Of a stretch of 64,000 nucleotides of DNA, positions 14,023-23,506 are shown in pieces. The position numbers and the translations under genes were made by a program. How positions within the stretch are numbered: the first letter of the stretch is position 1; every line of letters starts with the position of its first letter. The stretch lies in the NCBI GenBank assembly GCA_030448185.1, contig JAUJNL010000013.1, forward strand, positions 29,772 to 93,771, in the 5' to 3' direction. The notes beneath the pieces are model-generated. The model saw nothing but the letters and a program-made list of their open reading frames with translations. It searched no databases and had not been told where the DNA came from. This stretch comes from Cytophagales bacterium. Its GTDB lineage: Bacteria > Bacteroidota > Bacteroidia > Cytophagales > 172606-1.

Positions 14023-14474
14023 AAATAGCTGTATTAATGTGAATCAAGGGTTGGATTATGACTAAAAAGGGTGTTTAGTAGAGTTCGTTTATGAGCCTTC
14101 CTCATCCCTAAACGAAGTTACCCAGCCTGAAAGACCACAATCATCGCCGATAAAATCTATGCTTCCCCTCTTAATGCGCAACTAGCCGATAAACAAGTGG
14201 AGATTATTTCTGGCAAATCCACTTGGATGCTATCAAACTCTTTTCGGCCTCGGTTCGTCGCTTTCTTTCACTGGGCTGGCCGTTCTGAAAAAGGATGGTT
14301 GCAAACTGCCTTGTTTATCCTTGTTTTCGTCCTCTTCAGGACGCAAGGGGACTTTTAGACGAGATTCGCCAACCGAAGCTCAGCGAAGCTAATTTCGGCA
14401 AATCCCTTCCCAAATCCCTTTCTGATGGGGAGAGGTTAGAGAATTTTTACTCCCTTCCCTGATGGGGTTTTACA
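14023..14474. other. gene-free spacer with repeat fragments
   Basis: No convincing gene. It holds one copy of the 13-base word TCAGCGAAGCTAA (14380-14392). This copy sits between CCGAA and TTTCGG, which would be a near-perfect palindrome without it. Two short CCCTTCCCTGATGGGG-like fragments lie near 14405-14468. Confidence 0.45.
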
Positions 14475-15493
14475 TTACTCATTCACTCTTACCGATGATT
14501 CCCGCACGACCAACTCAGAGCGGAGGATAATGGTGGTTACGTGGATACTGGTTAATCCCGTCAAATAACTGATAAGCGTTTTAGCGGCAATTTCGCCCAT
14601 TTCGCTTCGGATACTGAATGGTTGTCAGGTTAGGCTCAACGACCCGGAAACCCGGATCATTATTAAAACCTACTACGGCAATATCTCCCGGAATGGAAAA
14701 ACCGGCTTTTTTAAAAGCACCCCATACAAGTAACCGCATAAAAGTCATTGGCTACAAAAATACCATCCGGTATGGGCTTAAGACTTTGCACCATCTCCAC
14801 CACCTGAGTCCCTGCCTCCTGGCTCAGGTCGGTCTCTACGACCAGCGACGCTTCATACGGCAGCCCGTGCTCCAGCAGCGCCTGACGGTAACCTTCCAGC
14901 CGGTCGGCATAAACGTTTCGCTGAAGACTACCCGTTATGTGCATAATCCGGCGGCACCCCTGGCTGATCAGGTGAGCAGCAGCAGCATAACCGGCCTTTT
15001 CATTATCAATCACAATACTTACGCATTGTTTATAGGCCACGACACGGTCAAAAAACAATAGTGGAATGGCCACGAAAAAAAAGGTTCGAAATGGTTTATA
15101 TCTTCCGTGTCATACGCCAAAGATACCAGCAGGCCATCTACCCGGCTATTGAACATCGTTCTGGCGTTGGCTATTTCCTTCTTCACCGATTCCAGCGACT
15201 GACTGATTAACAGATTATAGGAGGCCTCGTTAGCTACTTTTTCCATCCCGGCCAGCACCGACGACATAAAACTGCTGTTCAGCCGCGGTACAATTACCCC
15301 AATGGTATTGGTTTGCTGCCGTCTCAGATTACTGGCAAATGTATTGGCCCGGTAACCCATTTCCCTGGCCGTAGCCATAATCGTGCTCTTGGTATGAGTA
15401 TTAATGGCCGGATGGTCTTTCAGCGCCCGGCTAACGGTGGCTGGGGAAATATTGAGTTGTAGCGATATCATAAATGGTAACCTCTTTTTCCAT
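14475..15493 (-). CDS. LacI-family transcriptional regulator, several frameshifts
   Basis: About 335 residues if four frame breaks are repaired. The N-terminus MEKEVTIYDIA joins LQLNISPATVSRALKDHP, the LacI helix-turn-helix, and the hinge follows (GYRANTFASNLRRQQTNTIG). The periplasmic-binding-like core (VIVPRLNSSFMSSVLAGME) runs to about 15060, then continues in another frame as PLLFFDRVV, HITGSLQRNVYADRLEGYRQ and DGIFVANDFYAV. Further breaks lie near 14720 (before FKKAGFSIPGDIAVVGFNND) and near 14620 (before GEIAAKTLISYLTG). All parts are conserved, so a gene with indel errors is likelier than old decay. It sits between the uxuA operon and the CE15 gene, and a LacI-type operator precedes it. 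Its ligand is probably a glucuronate- or xylan-derived sugar (inference). Confidence 0.82.
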
Positions 15494-15546
15494 GCTTAAA
15501 GATGATAGCTACTGATCAGACCGAAAACGGACAAATAGATCTTTCT

Positions 15547-15560
15547 CGCAACCGGTTGCA
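15547..15560. promoter_or_regulatory. palindromic LacI-type operator
   Basis: GCAACCGGTTGC is a perfect 12-base palindrome with the central CG step typical of LacI/GalR operators. It lies 55 bases before the regulator start and about 110 bases before the first recognisable CE15 codon. It is placed to control the regulator and the divergent esterase gene. Confidence 0.65.
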
Positions 15561-15669
15561 AATTGTAATTTTATTTTATGATGGCAAGAAGAAAATTACT
15601 GAGCCAATATAAAAAATAATCAATGCAATCGTTTAAATTATAAAGAAAAATACGGAAATTTAAATTTGC

Positions 15670-16418
15670 ATTGATTTACTTATCCTTCGGATGCGGCATC
15701 AACGTTTAGTTTACTGCATTAATATCCCTGAACAAAATGAACCGCTGAGGGTACGGCTTTGCTACGGTTGCTATCAGGATATTGAACCGGACTTTAAAGG
15801 TGGATACGCGCGCCAGCATCCGATCCGCTTTCTTCCGGCCCGGACAAACGGAACCCGCCCCGGATGATTGGGGTGCCATCGGGCCTAGTCTGAGTTAGGC
15901 CGGATGTGGATTACCTGGAGCAAGACCAGACGTTCGTACTGTAAACGGGTTGCTATTATGGGCCATTCCTGATTGAGCAAACCGTGCTGGGCAGGCGCCC
16001 TGATGACGGTTGCCTGTTGCTATCAAGTTGTTCGGGAAAGGCGGAAGCTTCTCTGGCCCGTCGTAACTACGGTAAAATAGTCCGTAACCTGGCAGAATTT
16101 CGCATATTAAGTTCAGCGCCAACTTTCAAAAATATGTGGACAAAGAAGATCAACTGCCCGATAGATACCTACGAACTGATTGCCCTCCTGGTGCCACATC
16201 CGGTGTATATCACCGGGCCGAAGACAAACAAGTGGGGCGATCCGAAAGAGAGCTTTTAGCTTGCGTCGCTGCTGAACCCGTATATCAGCTGTTGGGGCAA
16301 AAACGGTACCAATCAAATGTCTGCCAGCAGCCCTGATGGGCAACGTGGCTACCATTACACGGGTAAGCACGAAGAGGTTACCTCGTTTGACTGGAATGAC
16401 CTGGCACTGGCACGATGA
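15670..16418 (+). pseudogene. CE15 glucuronoyl esterase-like remnant
   Basis: Scattered in at least five frame switches are pieces of a carbohydrate esterase 15 protein, which cleaves the ester between xylan glucuronic acid and lignin. In order: CYQDIEPDFKGGYARQHPIR, DWGAIG, KRVAIMGHS (the nucleophile Ser motif), SLARRNYGKIVRNLAEF, YVDKEDQLP, DTYELIALLVPHPVYITG, LLACVAAEPVYQLLG, and TGKHEEVTSFDWND near the C-terminus with the catalytic His. The first third of the family (signal peptide and about 130 residues) is not visible, and two in-frame stops remain. It may be a decayed gene or a badly sequenced one. It runs opposite to, and is coherent with, the uxuA locus. Confidence 0.68.
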
Positions 16419-16431
16419 CGCTGGAACCCCA

Positions 16432-18041
16432 TCAGCGTGACCACCAGCAACAACTGGTTTGACTTCTACCTGCTTTCCATTCAAGGGGCACGATCAGTTT
16501 CTGAAAGAAGCTGATTTTGAGCGAAAGATCATAGAGATCAGTCCGGCGGTCTTTTTCAGGTTACGGACGCTGCCCGCCAATTGGAGGTCAGTGAGCAGTT
16601 CAGATCCACGTCCGCAATCAGAATCATTTCTATGTGGGCGTAGCCTCTGACCAGACACACCATTCACGGAAAGCAAAATCGCAGGGCGTGACACGGCAAG
16701 TCGGCTGTCGAAAATCTTGCATATTATGTACTTTGGGCAGGTTGCCTACGCTGCCGGCAACAGCGTAACATTCATTCTCGATGGCCCGGGCCTGGGCGCA
16801 GTGCCGCACGCGGGAGTAGCCCATCTGGGTATCGGTCAGGAAAGGAACAAACAGAATGCCCATCCGCTGCTGGGCAAGCAACCGGCCCCAGTTCCGGAAA
16901 TTCCACGTCGTAGCAGATCCAGCACCCCGATTTTGCCACAATCGGTATCGAATGTCTGCAGTTTGCTGCCGCCTTTCATCCCCCAGGACTTGGCTTCGTC
17001 AGGGGTCACGTGCAATTTTTCGTATTGTTCGTACCGGCCATTGCGCAGACAAACATACCCCACATTGTACAAACCTCCTTCACGCAGGATTGGCATGCTA
17101 CCGGTTATAATATTGACATTATAATTGACTGCCAGCGAGATAAACTTATCCCGGATCACCTCCGTTTGCTCGGCGATCTTCCGGATGGCGGCGGCTTCTG
17201 ACAGGTGATTGTACTCCGCCATCAGCGGCGCATTGAAAAATTCGGGAAAGAGAATGAAGTCGCTGCGGTAATCAGAAACGGCGTCCACAAAGTACTCCAT
17301 TTGTTCGTAGAGTTCTTCAATGGATTTATACAGCCGCATTTGCCATTGCACCAGCCCCAGCCGGATCACCGTTTTCTGGCTATTATTTACCTGAGCGGGG
17401 TCGGTGTAGTAAATATTGTCCCACTGCAGCAGCACCGCTATTTCCCGGGACTGCTCATCGCCGGGCACATATCCTTTCAGTATTTTCTTGACGTGAAAAT
17501 CATTGGATAACTGGAAAGAAAGGGTAGGATCGTAAATATCCTTGCTTTTCACCTTCTGAATATAAGCCTTCGGCGACAGCGTATCGGCGAACTGGTGGTA
17601 GTTAGGGATGCGGCCCCCGAAGACAATAGCCCTCAGGTTCCATTTTTCGCAGAGTTCTTTGCGAGCATCGTACAACCGGCGGCCCAACCGCATTCCCCGG
17701 TAATCGGGACGGATAAACAGATCTATGCCATACAGCACATCTCCTCCGTCCGGATCATGGGTATCAAAAGTATAATTGCCCGTGACCTCCTGGTACGTAT
17801 GTCGGTCGGCCAGTTGGTTGTAGTTTACAATGATGGATAGCGCACAGCCCACAATCTTTCCATTGACGCTGATCCCCAGCTGGCCTTCCGGAAAAATATC
17901 GAGTAACCGCTGAATATGATGCTGTTCCCAGAGAACTTCCGGCCAGTCACCATACGCTTCTATCATAGACTGCTTCAGGTCGGCATAATCGCGGATGGTA
18001 AGATTTCTTAGCTCCGTAATAATTGGGTTGGTGGTACTCAT
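16432..18041 (-). CDS. GNAT acetyltransferase fused to a carbon-nitrogen hydrolase, frameshifted
   Basis: A two-domain protein of roughly 520 residues. Residues about 10-190 form a GNAT acetyltransferase (LFIRPDYRGMRLGRRLYDAR is the acetyl-CoA loop). From about 225 (VIRLGLVQWQM) a nitrilase-superfamily domain follows, with the catalytic Glu in ILFPEFFNAP, the Lys in YEQYEKLHVTPDE, and a Cys expected next to IGVL. Just there, near 16920, the frame breaks. The following ELGRLLAQQ and GILFVPFLTDTQMGYSRVR (Cys lost at the break) and ARAIENECYAVAGSVGNLP lie in another frame, and at least two further breaks follow before SELLTDLQLAGSVRNL. This fusion occurs as a family in Bacteroidota. The substrate is unknown, probably an amide. 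Confidence 0.82.
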
Positions 18042-18287
18042 GATTGTGATTTAATCCGTATGTATTGCAGCAATGTTAAGGGAATTTATCCTGATACCCC
18101 TGATCCTACTGCCTCTGGGGTGAGATAACAATTAATGAGGAGCCTCTCCGCTCTATAACTGTTTGACCCGTGATTTCGTAGCAACAAAAATAATTGCTCC
18201 AAAAATTCCATTGACAGCACAGATACCGCCTTTTTGAAAAGAAGGAGGAAAGACCTTATAACTTAATAAGCAACAGACCAATAAATC

Positions 18288-19052
18288 ATGGATATGATGC
18301 CAGTATGGCTGCAAGCGGGATTATGGGGTTTGCTTGCCGGTTCGGCGCTATTGATGGGGGCGGTCATCGGCTATTTTGCCAACATTTCCCAGCGGGTAAT
18401 TGCCGGAATTATGGCCTTCGGAAGCGGCGTATTAATATCAGCCCTCTCTTTTGAATTGGTGGAGGAAGCTTACCGGCAGGGCGGGTTTGACTCCACAGCA
18501 ATTGGTTTTTTCTCAGGAGCTATTATTTATTCAGCAGCAAACTGGCTCCTTTCACATAAGGGCGCCAAACACCGGAAGCGTTCTTATGACGTACAGCCTT
18601 CCGAAGAAGCGCACGAAGGCAGCGGTATGGCCCTGGCAATGGGGGCGTTGATAGACGGTATTCCGGAATCGATAGTTATCGGTGTCGGTATGATCGGCGG
18701 CACGGCTGTAAGCTTGGTCACGATTATTGCGGTGTTCCTATCCAACCTACCCGAAGGCTTATCCAGCGCGGCCGGCATGAAGCAGGCCGGTCGGTCAGCC
18801 CGCTATGTATGTGGTTTGTGGGGCGGTATTGCCTTAACCTCGGGCATTGCCTCCTTGGCAGGTTATACCCTGTTTGCTGGTTTTTCTCCAGAGATTATTG
18901 CGTTTACTACAGCCATTGCAGCCGGAGCCATACTGGCTATGTTGGCAGATACCATGATTCCGGAAGCATTTGACAAAGTCCACAACTTTACAGGCCTGAT
19001 TATGGTAGCTGGGTTTATGACCGCTTATCTACTCAGTAAACTGGAGGGGTAA
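18288..19052 (+). CDS. ZIP-family metal transporter
   Basis: 254 residues, about eight membrane helices, and the length usual for bacterial ZIP proteins. It likely imports Zn2+ or a related divalent metal through the inner membrane. The core helix motif MALAMGALIDGIPESIVIGVG (near residues 112-132) and FLSNLPEGLSSAAGMKQAG carry the metal-binding polar residues (D, E, N, E). It has its own promoter region and no cotranscribed neighbour. The metal cannot be decided from sequence. Confidence 0.88.
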   Translation: MDMMPVWLQAGLWGLLAGSALLMGAVIGYFANISQRVIAGIMAFGSGVLISALSFELVEEAYRQGGFDSTAIGFFSGAIIYSAANWLLSHKGAKHRKRSYDVQPSEEAHEGSGMALAMGALIDGIPESIVIGVGMIGGTAVSLVTIIAVFLSNLPEGLSSAAGMKQAGRSARYVCGLWGGIALTSGIASLAGYTLFAGFSPEIIAFTTAIAAGAILAMLADTMIPEAFDKVHNFTGLIMVAGFMTAYLLSKLEG

Positions 19053-19209
19053 GGTGCCTATAGGCTACCACAATGCTATTCTCCACTATAATGACGTAAC
19101 TGCTCGAAAAGAGTATCAGGCTCTATCTTTTTTACTACTACCCAAAAATCATATCCGTCAATTTGAGATTTTGAAGCACTAGCCGCTTTCGTGTAAATTT
19201 ACGGGAATA

Positions 19210-19395
19210 ATGTTAAATGAAAATTTTGTGGAGGAAGCATTTTGTCTTCATAAATACATCCAGCAGATAGAAGATAAATTGCCATGGGGCGTAAGCAAAA
19301 ACTGGACTAATCAAGATTATCAGAAATTAAGCGAACGTATCTACGCGGCTTGCCATATTGTGATCAGTGTGCTTACGCTGTGGCAGGTAGCTTAA
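19210..19395 (+). pseudogene. truncated N-terminal fragment of a DNA-binding-like protein
   Basis: 61 residues ending in a premature stop. The stretch KYIQQIEDKLPWGVSKNWTN and the following YQKLSERIYAACHIVISVLTL resembles an N-terminal module of larger Bacteroidota proteins. In those it reads W-x-x-x-D-F-x-x-L-S-x-x-I followed by an L-S-x-x-T-L-K-R-x-W-G segment. Here the pattern ends at LTLWQVA, just where the family goes on, so I read it as a gene remnant. It could also be a short real protein. Confidence 0.45.
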
Positions 19396-19526
19396 TTATG
19401 CTTGGTTAGCTTAAAGTCGGAAAGCTATCGTAAAACTTAACAGCTGGTTTATTTTGAGACCAGCTCTGAAATAGTTTGGCAAACCTTACCTCACTAGGCA
19501 GACTAAACCGGAAAGGCTACTTTATA

Positions 19527-19614
19527 CTAAGTGTCTATCCGAAAAACCAGTTCAAGTTATTCATTTTGAGATAGTTAATGTGCGAAATAAGGTATTTTTC
19601 GGATAGGCACTAAG
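19527..19614. mobile_element. small MITE-like inverted-repeat element
   Basis: The ends CTAAGTGTCTATCCGAAAAA and GGTATTTTTCGGATAGGCAC (with TAAG beyond it) are imperfect inverted repeats of about 22 bases enclosing about 42 bases without a gene. The layout fits a miniature element moved by a transposase elsewhere. No target duplication could be confirmed by eye. Confidence 0.5.
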
Positions 19615-19819
19615 GGTGCGTAAACAGCTGATTTATCAGTATGAAAGGCTTGAGATAGCTATTATCCATCGTATTTTCCTGACTGGTAACCCCATTAAGA
19701 ACTAAATAAATGTTTGCTTTAGCCACTAAACTCACATTACCAATCAAGCTTCTACCCTGAAAACTTATTTACCTATAGCTTCAAAATAAGTATCAAATAA
19801 TAAGCTAAAATGTGATTCT

Positions 19820-20404
19820 ATGTATACGTATAAAATCTACCTGGCGTTTCTGTTGTTACTATTGCCCTCACTGAAGGTATCGGCCCAGCGAACCATTATT
19901 CAAGCAGACTACTTTCTTCAATTACATAAAACATATCAACCAGACGCTTTACTAACTGATGACTCTCTGAAATCAAATCTCATCAATCAGGTAGTTGCCA
20001 TTAATGTTGAAGCTCCCCTTCAACTTAAATCAGTCACGGTGGACTATAGCCTTGATCAGGTTCGTTGGTATTTGCAGGAGTCGCTGCCAATAAACTATGT
20101 GGCTAATAAGCAAAATGAGCAAGGTATCTTTACTTTCCCGCTTTCCGGGGAAAAAATAAACTATTTGCAACAGGGCCAACAAGTGTTTATACGCTTAACG
20201 TTCTTCAACACGCAGGGTTTGTTTTGTGAAGAGATCATTCAACGAGGCGTTCGGATGCAACCAACAGAATCTAACCGAGACTATTCCTTAGGGAAAGGAC
20301 TACTAAGTTGGTTCAAGAAAAAGCAACCGGAGACTAAGATAGTTGCCAGAGAAGCCCTAAAGAGTAGTGCCGAACCAATAGGCGTAACTCGCACTGCTAA
20401 TTAA
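19820..20404 (+). CDS. secreted protein of unknown function
   Basis: 194 residues, family not recognised. A clear signal peptide (residues 1-22, LAFLLLLLPSLKVSA-QR) sends it out of the cytoplasm. The middle has alternating hydrophobic strands (VVAINVEAPLQLKSVTVDYS, VFIRLTFFNTQGLF) that suggest a beta-sandwich. The last 45 residues are basic and contain LLSWFKKKQPETK. It stands alone with a strong terminator about 100 bases downstream. Confidence 0.7.
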   Translation: MYTYKIYLAFLLLLLPSLKVSAQRTIIQADYFLQLHKTYQPDALLTDDSLKSNLINQVVAINVEAPLQLKSVTVDYSLDQVRWYLQESLPINYVANKQNEQGIFTFPLSGEKINYLQQGQQVFIRLTFFNTQGLFCEEIIQRGVRMQPTESNRDYSLGKGLLSWFKKKQPETKIVAREALKSSAEPIGVTRTAN

Positions 20405-20503
20405 TAAGCCAAAAGTATACTTGTACGCTGCTAGCACAAGCAGTATACATAAGCTGAACGAGGAAATCCGGCATGCTTTAACCACCTGCCGGATCTACCA
20501 CTT

Positions 20504-20574
20504 AAAAAAAACCAGTAGTGCCGGAATGGTAAGCCAACGACGAGGCTATCTTTCCGGCACTACTGGTTTTTTTT
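20504..20574. terminator. long bidirectional terminator hairpin
   Basis: AAAAAAAACCAGTAGTGCCGG pairs perfectly with its complement across about 26 loop bases (arms 20504-20526 and 20552-20574). Runs of eight A and eight T at the ends allow it to work on both strands. Confidence 0.85.
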
Positions 20575-20630
20575 CCTTAGTGCCTGCCGCTTTATGCTCT
20601 TAGCAGCAAGGTCAGTCTATGCTAAAAGGC

Positions 20631-20729
20631 TTAGTGGTACTGCTTGTACTTCCCGAGGGCAGCAATAAGGGTATCTTTCTCCTGGTCAGTGACCAGCTCA
20701 ATGATCATATATTTTTCGGGTTCTTCCAT
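20631..20729 (-). CDS. possible 32-residue protein or gene remnant
   Basis: A short frame, MEEPEKYMIIELVTDQEKDT followed by LIAALGKYKQYH and a stop. The frame stays open upstream to about 20797 (YSSEHLIFITRYK precedes the Met), which reads like normal protein. The 5' end could therefore be lost, or the start may be a non-ATG codon. The charged, well-ordered composition argues for a coding past. No family was recognised. Confidence 0.3.
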   Translation of the reverse strand: MEEPEKYMIIELVTDQEKDTLIAALGKYKQYH

Positions 20730-20799
20730 CTTATACCGCGTAATAAAAATAAGGTGTTCACTACTGTATAAATTATACTGCAAATAAGAGGACTCTTTT

Positions 20800-21281
20800 A
20801 ATTAATGAACATTTCCATCCCGATTACCATACAACTTGTGTTTAAGTACCTGTACCTAATGGAATATAAAATGCATATGAATTAATCCGTTGATTGTTAG
20901 ATGCTTATAACTATTCATTTTATATAGCAAATAGTACAGGCACTTAACTGTCGTTAAGCCAAAAAATATAAAACTTACCTTCAGCCAGTAAACTGACTAA
21001 TTATTGTAATCAAGTTATCCTACCTGTCCAGTTTTGGGGGAGTACTATAGTGATTTATCTAACTGAAGCAGCATTGTATGTTTAGGATAAAAAAATGGTA
21101 GGTTACCATACGCTTCATTTGTAGCCCGAATATCCTTGCCTGCTCAAATAAAGAAGATAATGCCTCACTAACTTCTGGCTATCAAGTGTGCAATAAAAGA
21201 TGTCCAATTCGTCCTGTTTATTTTACAATTGCCCAATTTAGTTTTTCTTGCAAAGAAAATCCTCAAAAAATAAACTGGATA
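20800..21281. other. AT-rich spacer upstream of the lyase gene
   Basis: About 480 bases with no convincing gene, palindrome or known RNA. It presumably contains the promoter of the heparinase-like gene. The frame of that gene is open back to 21186, but the true start with a signal peptide is at 21282. Confidence 0.4.
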
Positions 21282-23168
21282 ATGAAAACAAACGCTCTCT
21301 TCCTTACCCTTATTCTATTACTGCTCCTGAATAGTATACCCGTTAGCGGACAGGCTGGTCTGGCAGGAAAACTAGCTACGCTTCCTGCTCACCCGCGCCT
21401 GTTGCTTTTGCAGGGAGAGGAAATTAGTATGCGAAAAGCAATTGAGGCCGATCCGATCCGAAACAAGGTTCACCGGGCTATAGTAGAGGAATGTGATAAG
21501 CTAATAGATAAGGCTCCGGTTGAAAGGATTCAGATTGGCCGGCGACTGCTGGACAAATCCCGCGAATGCTTGCGCCGGGTATTTTATCTTTCGTATGCCT
21601 ACCGGGTTTCGGGACAGGAAAAATACCTAAAAAGAGCCGAAAAAGAATTGCTGGCAGGGGCTGACTTCAGTGACTGGAATCCTTCGCACTTTCTGGATGT
21701 GGCCGAAATGACCATGGCCGTAGCGATTGGCTACGACTGGCTTCACACTGCCTTACCCGAGGCTTCTAAGGTAAAAATAAGAGCGGCCATCCTGAAAAAA
21801 GGCATTGAGCCTTCAATGGATGCAAAATACAACAGTTGGCTTAAGGCTTCCCATAACTGGAATCAGGTTTGCAATGCCGGCATGACCTACGGTGCCATCG
21901 CTATTTATGAGGACCATCCGGAACTAGCCCGGCAGATTATTACCCGTAGTATGGAAACTATTACGCTACCCATGGAAGATTATAATCCGGATGGGGCTTA
22001 TCCCGAAGGATATGGTTACTGGGGATACGGCACCAGCTTTCACGTGATGTTCAACAGTGCCATTGAGAAACTGCTGGGCAAAGACTCTGGCTTACCCCAA
22101 AATGCAGGATTCCTGAAAACAGCAAGCTATCTGCTGCATATGACGGGTCCCTCGGGAGATTGCTTTAACTACTCTGATTCCGGATTGAAAGGCGACTTAC
22201 AGCCTGCTATGTTCTGGTTTGCCCAGAAACTGGGAGATCCTTCTCTGCTTTGGGTAGAACGGGGCCGTTTGACTGAAGAAGAGGCTACTGCCCATACCCG
22301 CGACCGGCTGCTGCCTGCTATGCTGATCTGGAGTCAGGGAATAAATATGGCAGCCATCACCCAGCCTAAAGCTAAAAGTTGGGTAGGAGCCGGCAAGAAC
22401 CCCGTGGCACTTATGCGCACTTCCTGGACTGACCCGAATGCCATCTATGTGGGCTTCAAAGGCGGTTCGCCCTCTGTCAATCACGGCCATATGGATGTAG
22501 GCTCTTTTATTATGGAGGCCAGCGGGGTAAGATGGGCTATGGATTTTGGGGTGCAAAGCTACGAGTCGCTTGAATCCAAAGGAGTGAAATTATGGGGTAA
22601 AGAACAGGATTCCCAACGCTGGGAAATTTTTAGGTATCATAATTTATCGCACAATACATTAACTGTAAATAATGGACTGCAGCGGGTGGAAGGCTATGCT
22701 CCCATCACCCGTCATGCCGATAATCCTGCATTTACGTATGCTACGACTGATCTATCAGCAGTATATAAGGGACAACTTACCAAGGCCAATCGGGGCGTGG
22801 CCATTGCCGATGGGCAATATGTAGTGGTCAGGGACGAGGTGGAAACTTCAGCCGAATGCACCATTCGCTGGACTATGGTAACGGCAGCAGACGTCAAAAT
22901 AACGAGTGCAAACCAGGTTGAATTAACTAAGGATGGTAAGAAACTCCGGTTGAAAGTACAACACCCGGCTCAGGTAGTGATGAAAACTTGGCCAACCGAC
23001 CCTCCCCATGCCTACGATGCCCCCAACCCAGGCACTACGCTGGTAGGATTTGAGGTAAAGATGCCCCAAAATTCAAAAGGTGAAATTACGGTACTACTCA
23101 TCCCGGAAGGAGCCGAATCGAAAGCTGCTTCCAGGAAAATCGCCCCCTTGGCAAACTGGCCTAAATAA
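21282..23168 (+). CDS. heparinase II/III-like polysaccharide lyase
   Basis: 628 residues from the chosen ATG at 21282, which gives a proper signal peptide (LTLILLLLLNSIPVSG-QA). An alternative start at 21186 would bury it. The first half is an alpha/alpha-toroid (VAEMTMAVAIGYDWLHTALP, SHNWNQVCNAGM, EGYGYWGYGTSFHVMF). The second half is the heparinase II/III-type beta-sheet domain (NHGHMDVGSFIMEASGVRWA, HNTLTVNNGLQRVEG). The Asn-His pair, Tyr residues and second His fit lyase chemistry on acidic polysaccharides such as alginate, heparin or ulvan-like chains. The substrate is not known. The enzyme is periplasmic or secreted, and no TonB/SusD genes stand beside it. Confidence 0.85.
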   Translation: MKTNALFLTLILLLLLNSIPVSGQAGLAGKLATLPAHPRLLLLQGEEISMRKAIEADPIRNKVHRAIVEECDKLIDKAPVERIQIGRRLLDKSRECLRRVFYLSYAYRVSGQEKYLKRAEKELLAGADFSDWNPSHFLDVAEMTMAVAIGYDWLHTALPEASKVKIRAAILKKGIEPSMDAKYNSWLKASHNWNQVCNAGMTYGAIAIYEDHPELARQIITRSMETITLPMEDYNPDGAYPEGYGYWGYGTSFHVMFNSAIEKLLGKDSGLPQNAGFLKTASYLLHMTGPSGDCFNYSDSGLKGDLQPAMFWFAQKLGDPSLLWVERGRLTEEEATAHTRDRLLPAMLIWSQGINMAAITQPKAKSWVGAGKNPVALMRTSWTDPNAIYVGFKGGSPSVNHGHMDVGSFIMEASGVRWAMDFGVQSYESLESKGVKLWGKEQDSQRWEIFRYHNLSHNTLTVNNGLQRVEGYAPITRHADNPAFTYATTDLSAVYKGQLTKANRGVAIADGQYVVVRDEVETSAECTIRWTMVTAADVKITSANQVELTKDGKKLRLKVQHPAQVVMKTWPTDPPHAYDAPNPGTTLVGFEVKMPQNSKGEITVLLIPEGAESKAASRKIAPLANWPK

Positions 23169-23225
23169 GTATGGGTTTACCCGGTTGCCAGGATAGCCAG
23201 TAGTATACTTCACTCAACACTATCC

Positions 23226-23309
23226 TTTTCTGGTTATTCCGGTAGGGAACTCCAGGTTTAAGCCCTTAAAAGTTTATACCCCAGGTTTTCTACCGGAATA
23301 ACCAGAAAA
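23226..23309. terminator. inverted repeat after the lyase gene
   Basis: TTTTCTGGTTATTCCGGTA (from 23226) pairs with TACCGGAATAACCAGAAAA (23291-23309), a 19-base perfect stem. The loop of about 46 bases is long for a terminator, so it may instead be a repeat element. It lies 58 bases after the stop codon. Confidence 0.55.
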
Positions 23310-23506
23310 TGTCTCATTATTTTATTAATTCGCTTATTAAACCTATATTTTTTATTAGAAATCCCATAACCTTTCATTTATTGGTACGTTGTAAACCAAT
23401 ACCAATATTTTGGTACGTATTTAACGTGTTACCAATCGGATTTTATTTTTTATCCAGAATCTGATTGGTAAGCTGATCCTGTATTTGTTAACTAAATGAA
23501 AAAGCT

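Noticed and set aside
14618..15061. Plus-strand 147-residue frame opposite the LacI gene
   Set aside because: The minus-strand sequence carries the conserved LacI family domain in this region.
16113..16484. Minus-strand 123-residue frame opposite the CE15 remnant
   Set aside because: CE15 motifs on the plus strand explain the region. This frame has no family likeness.
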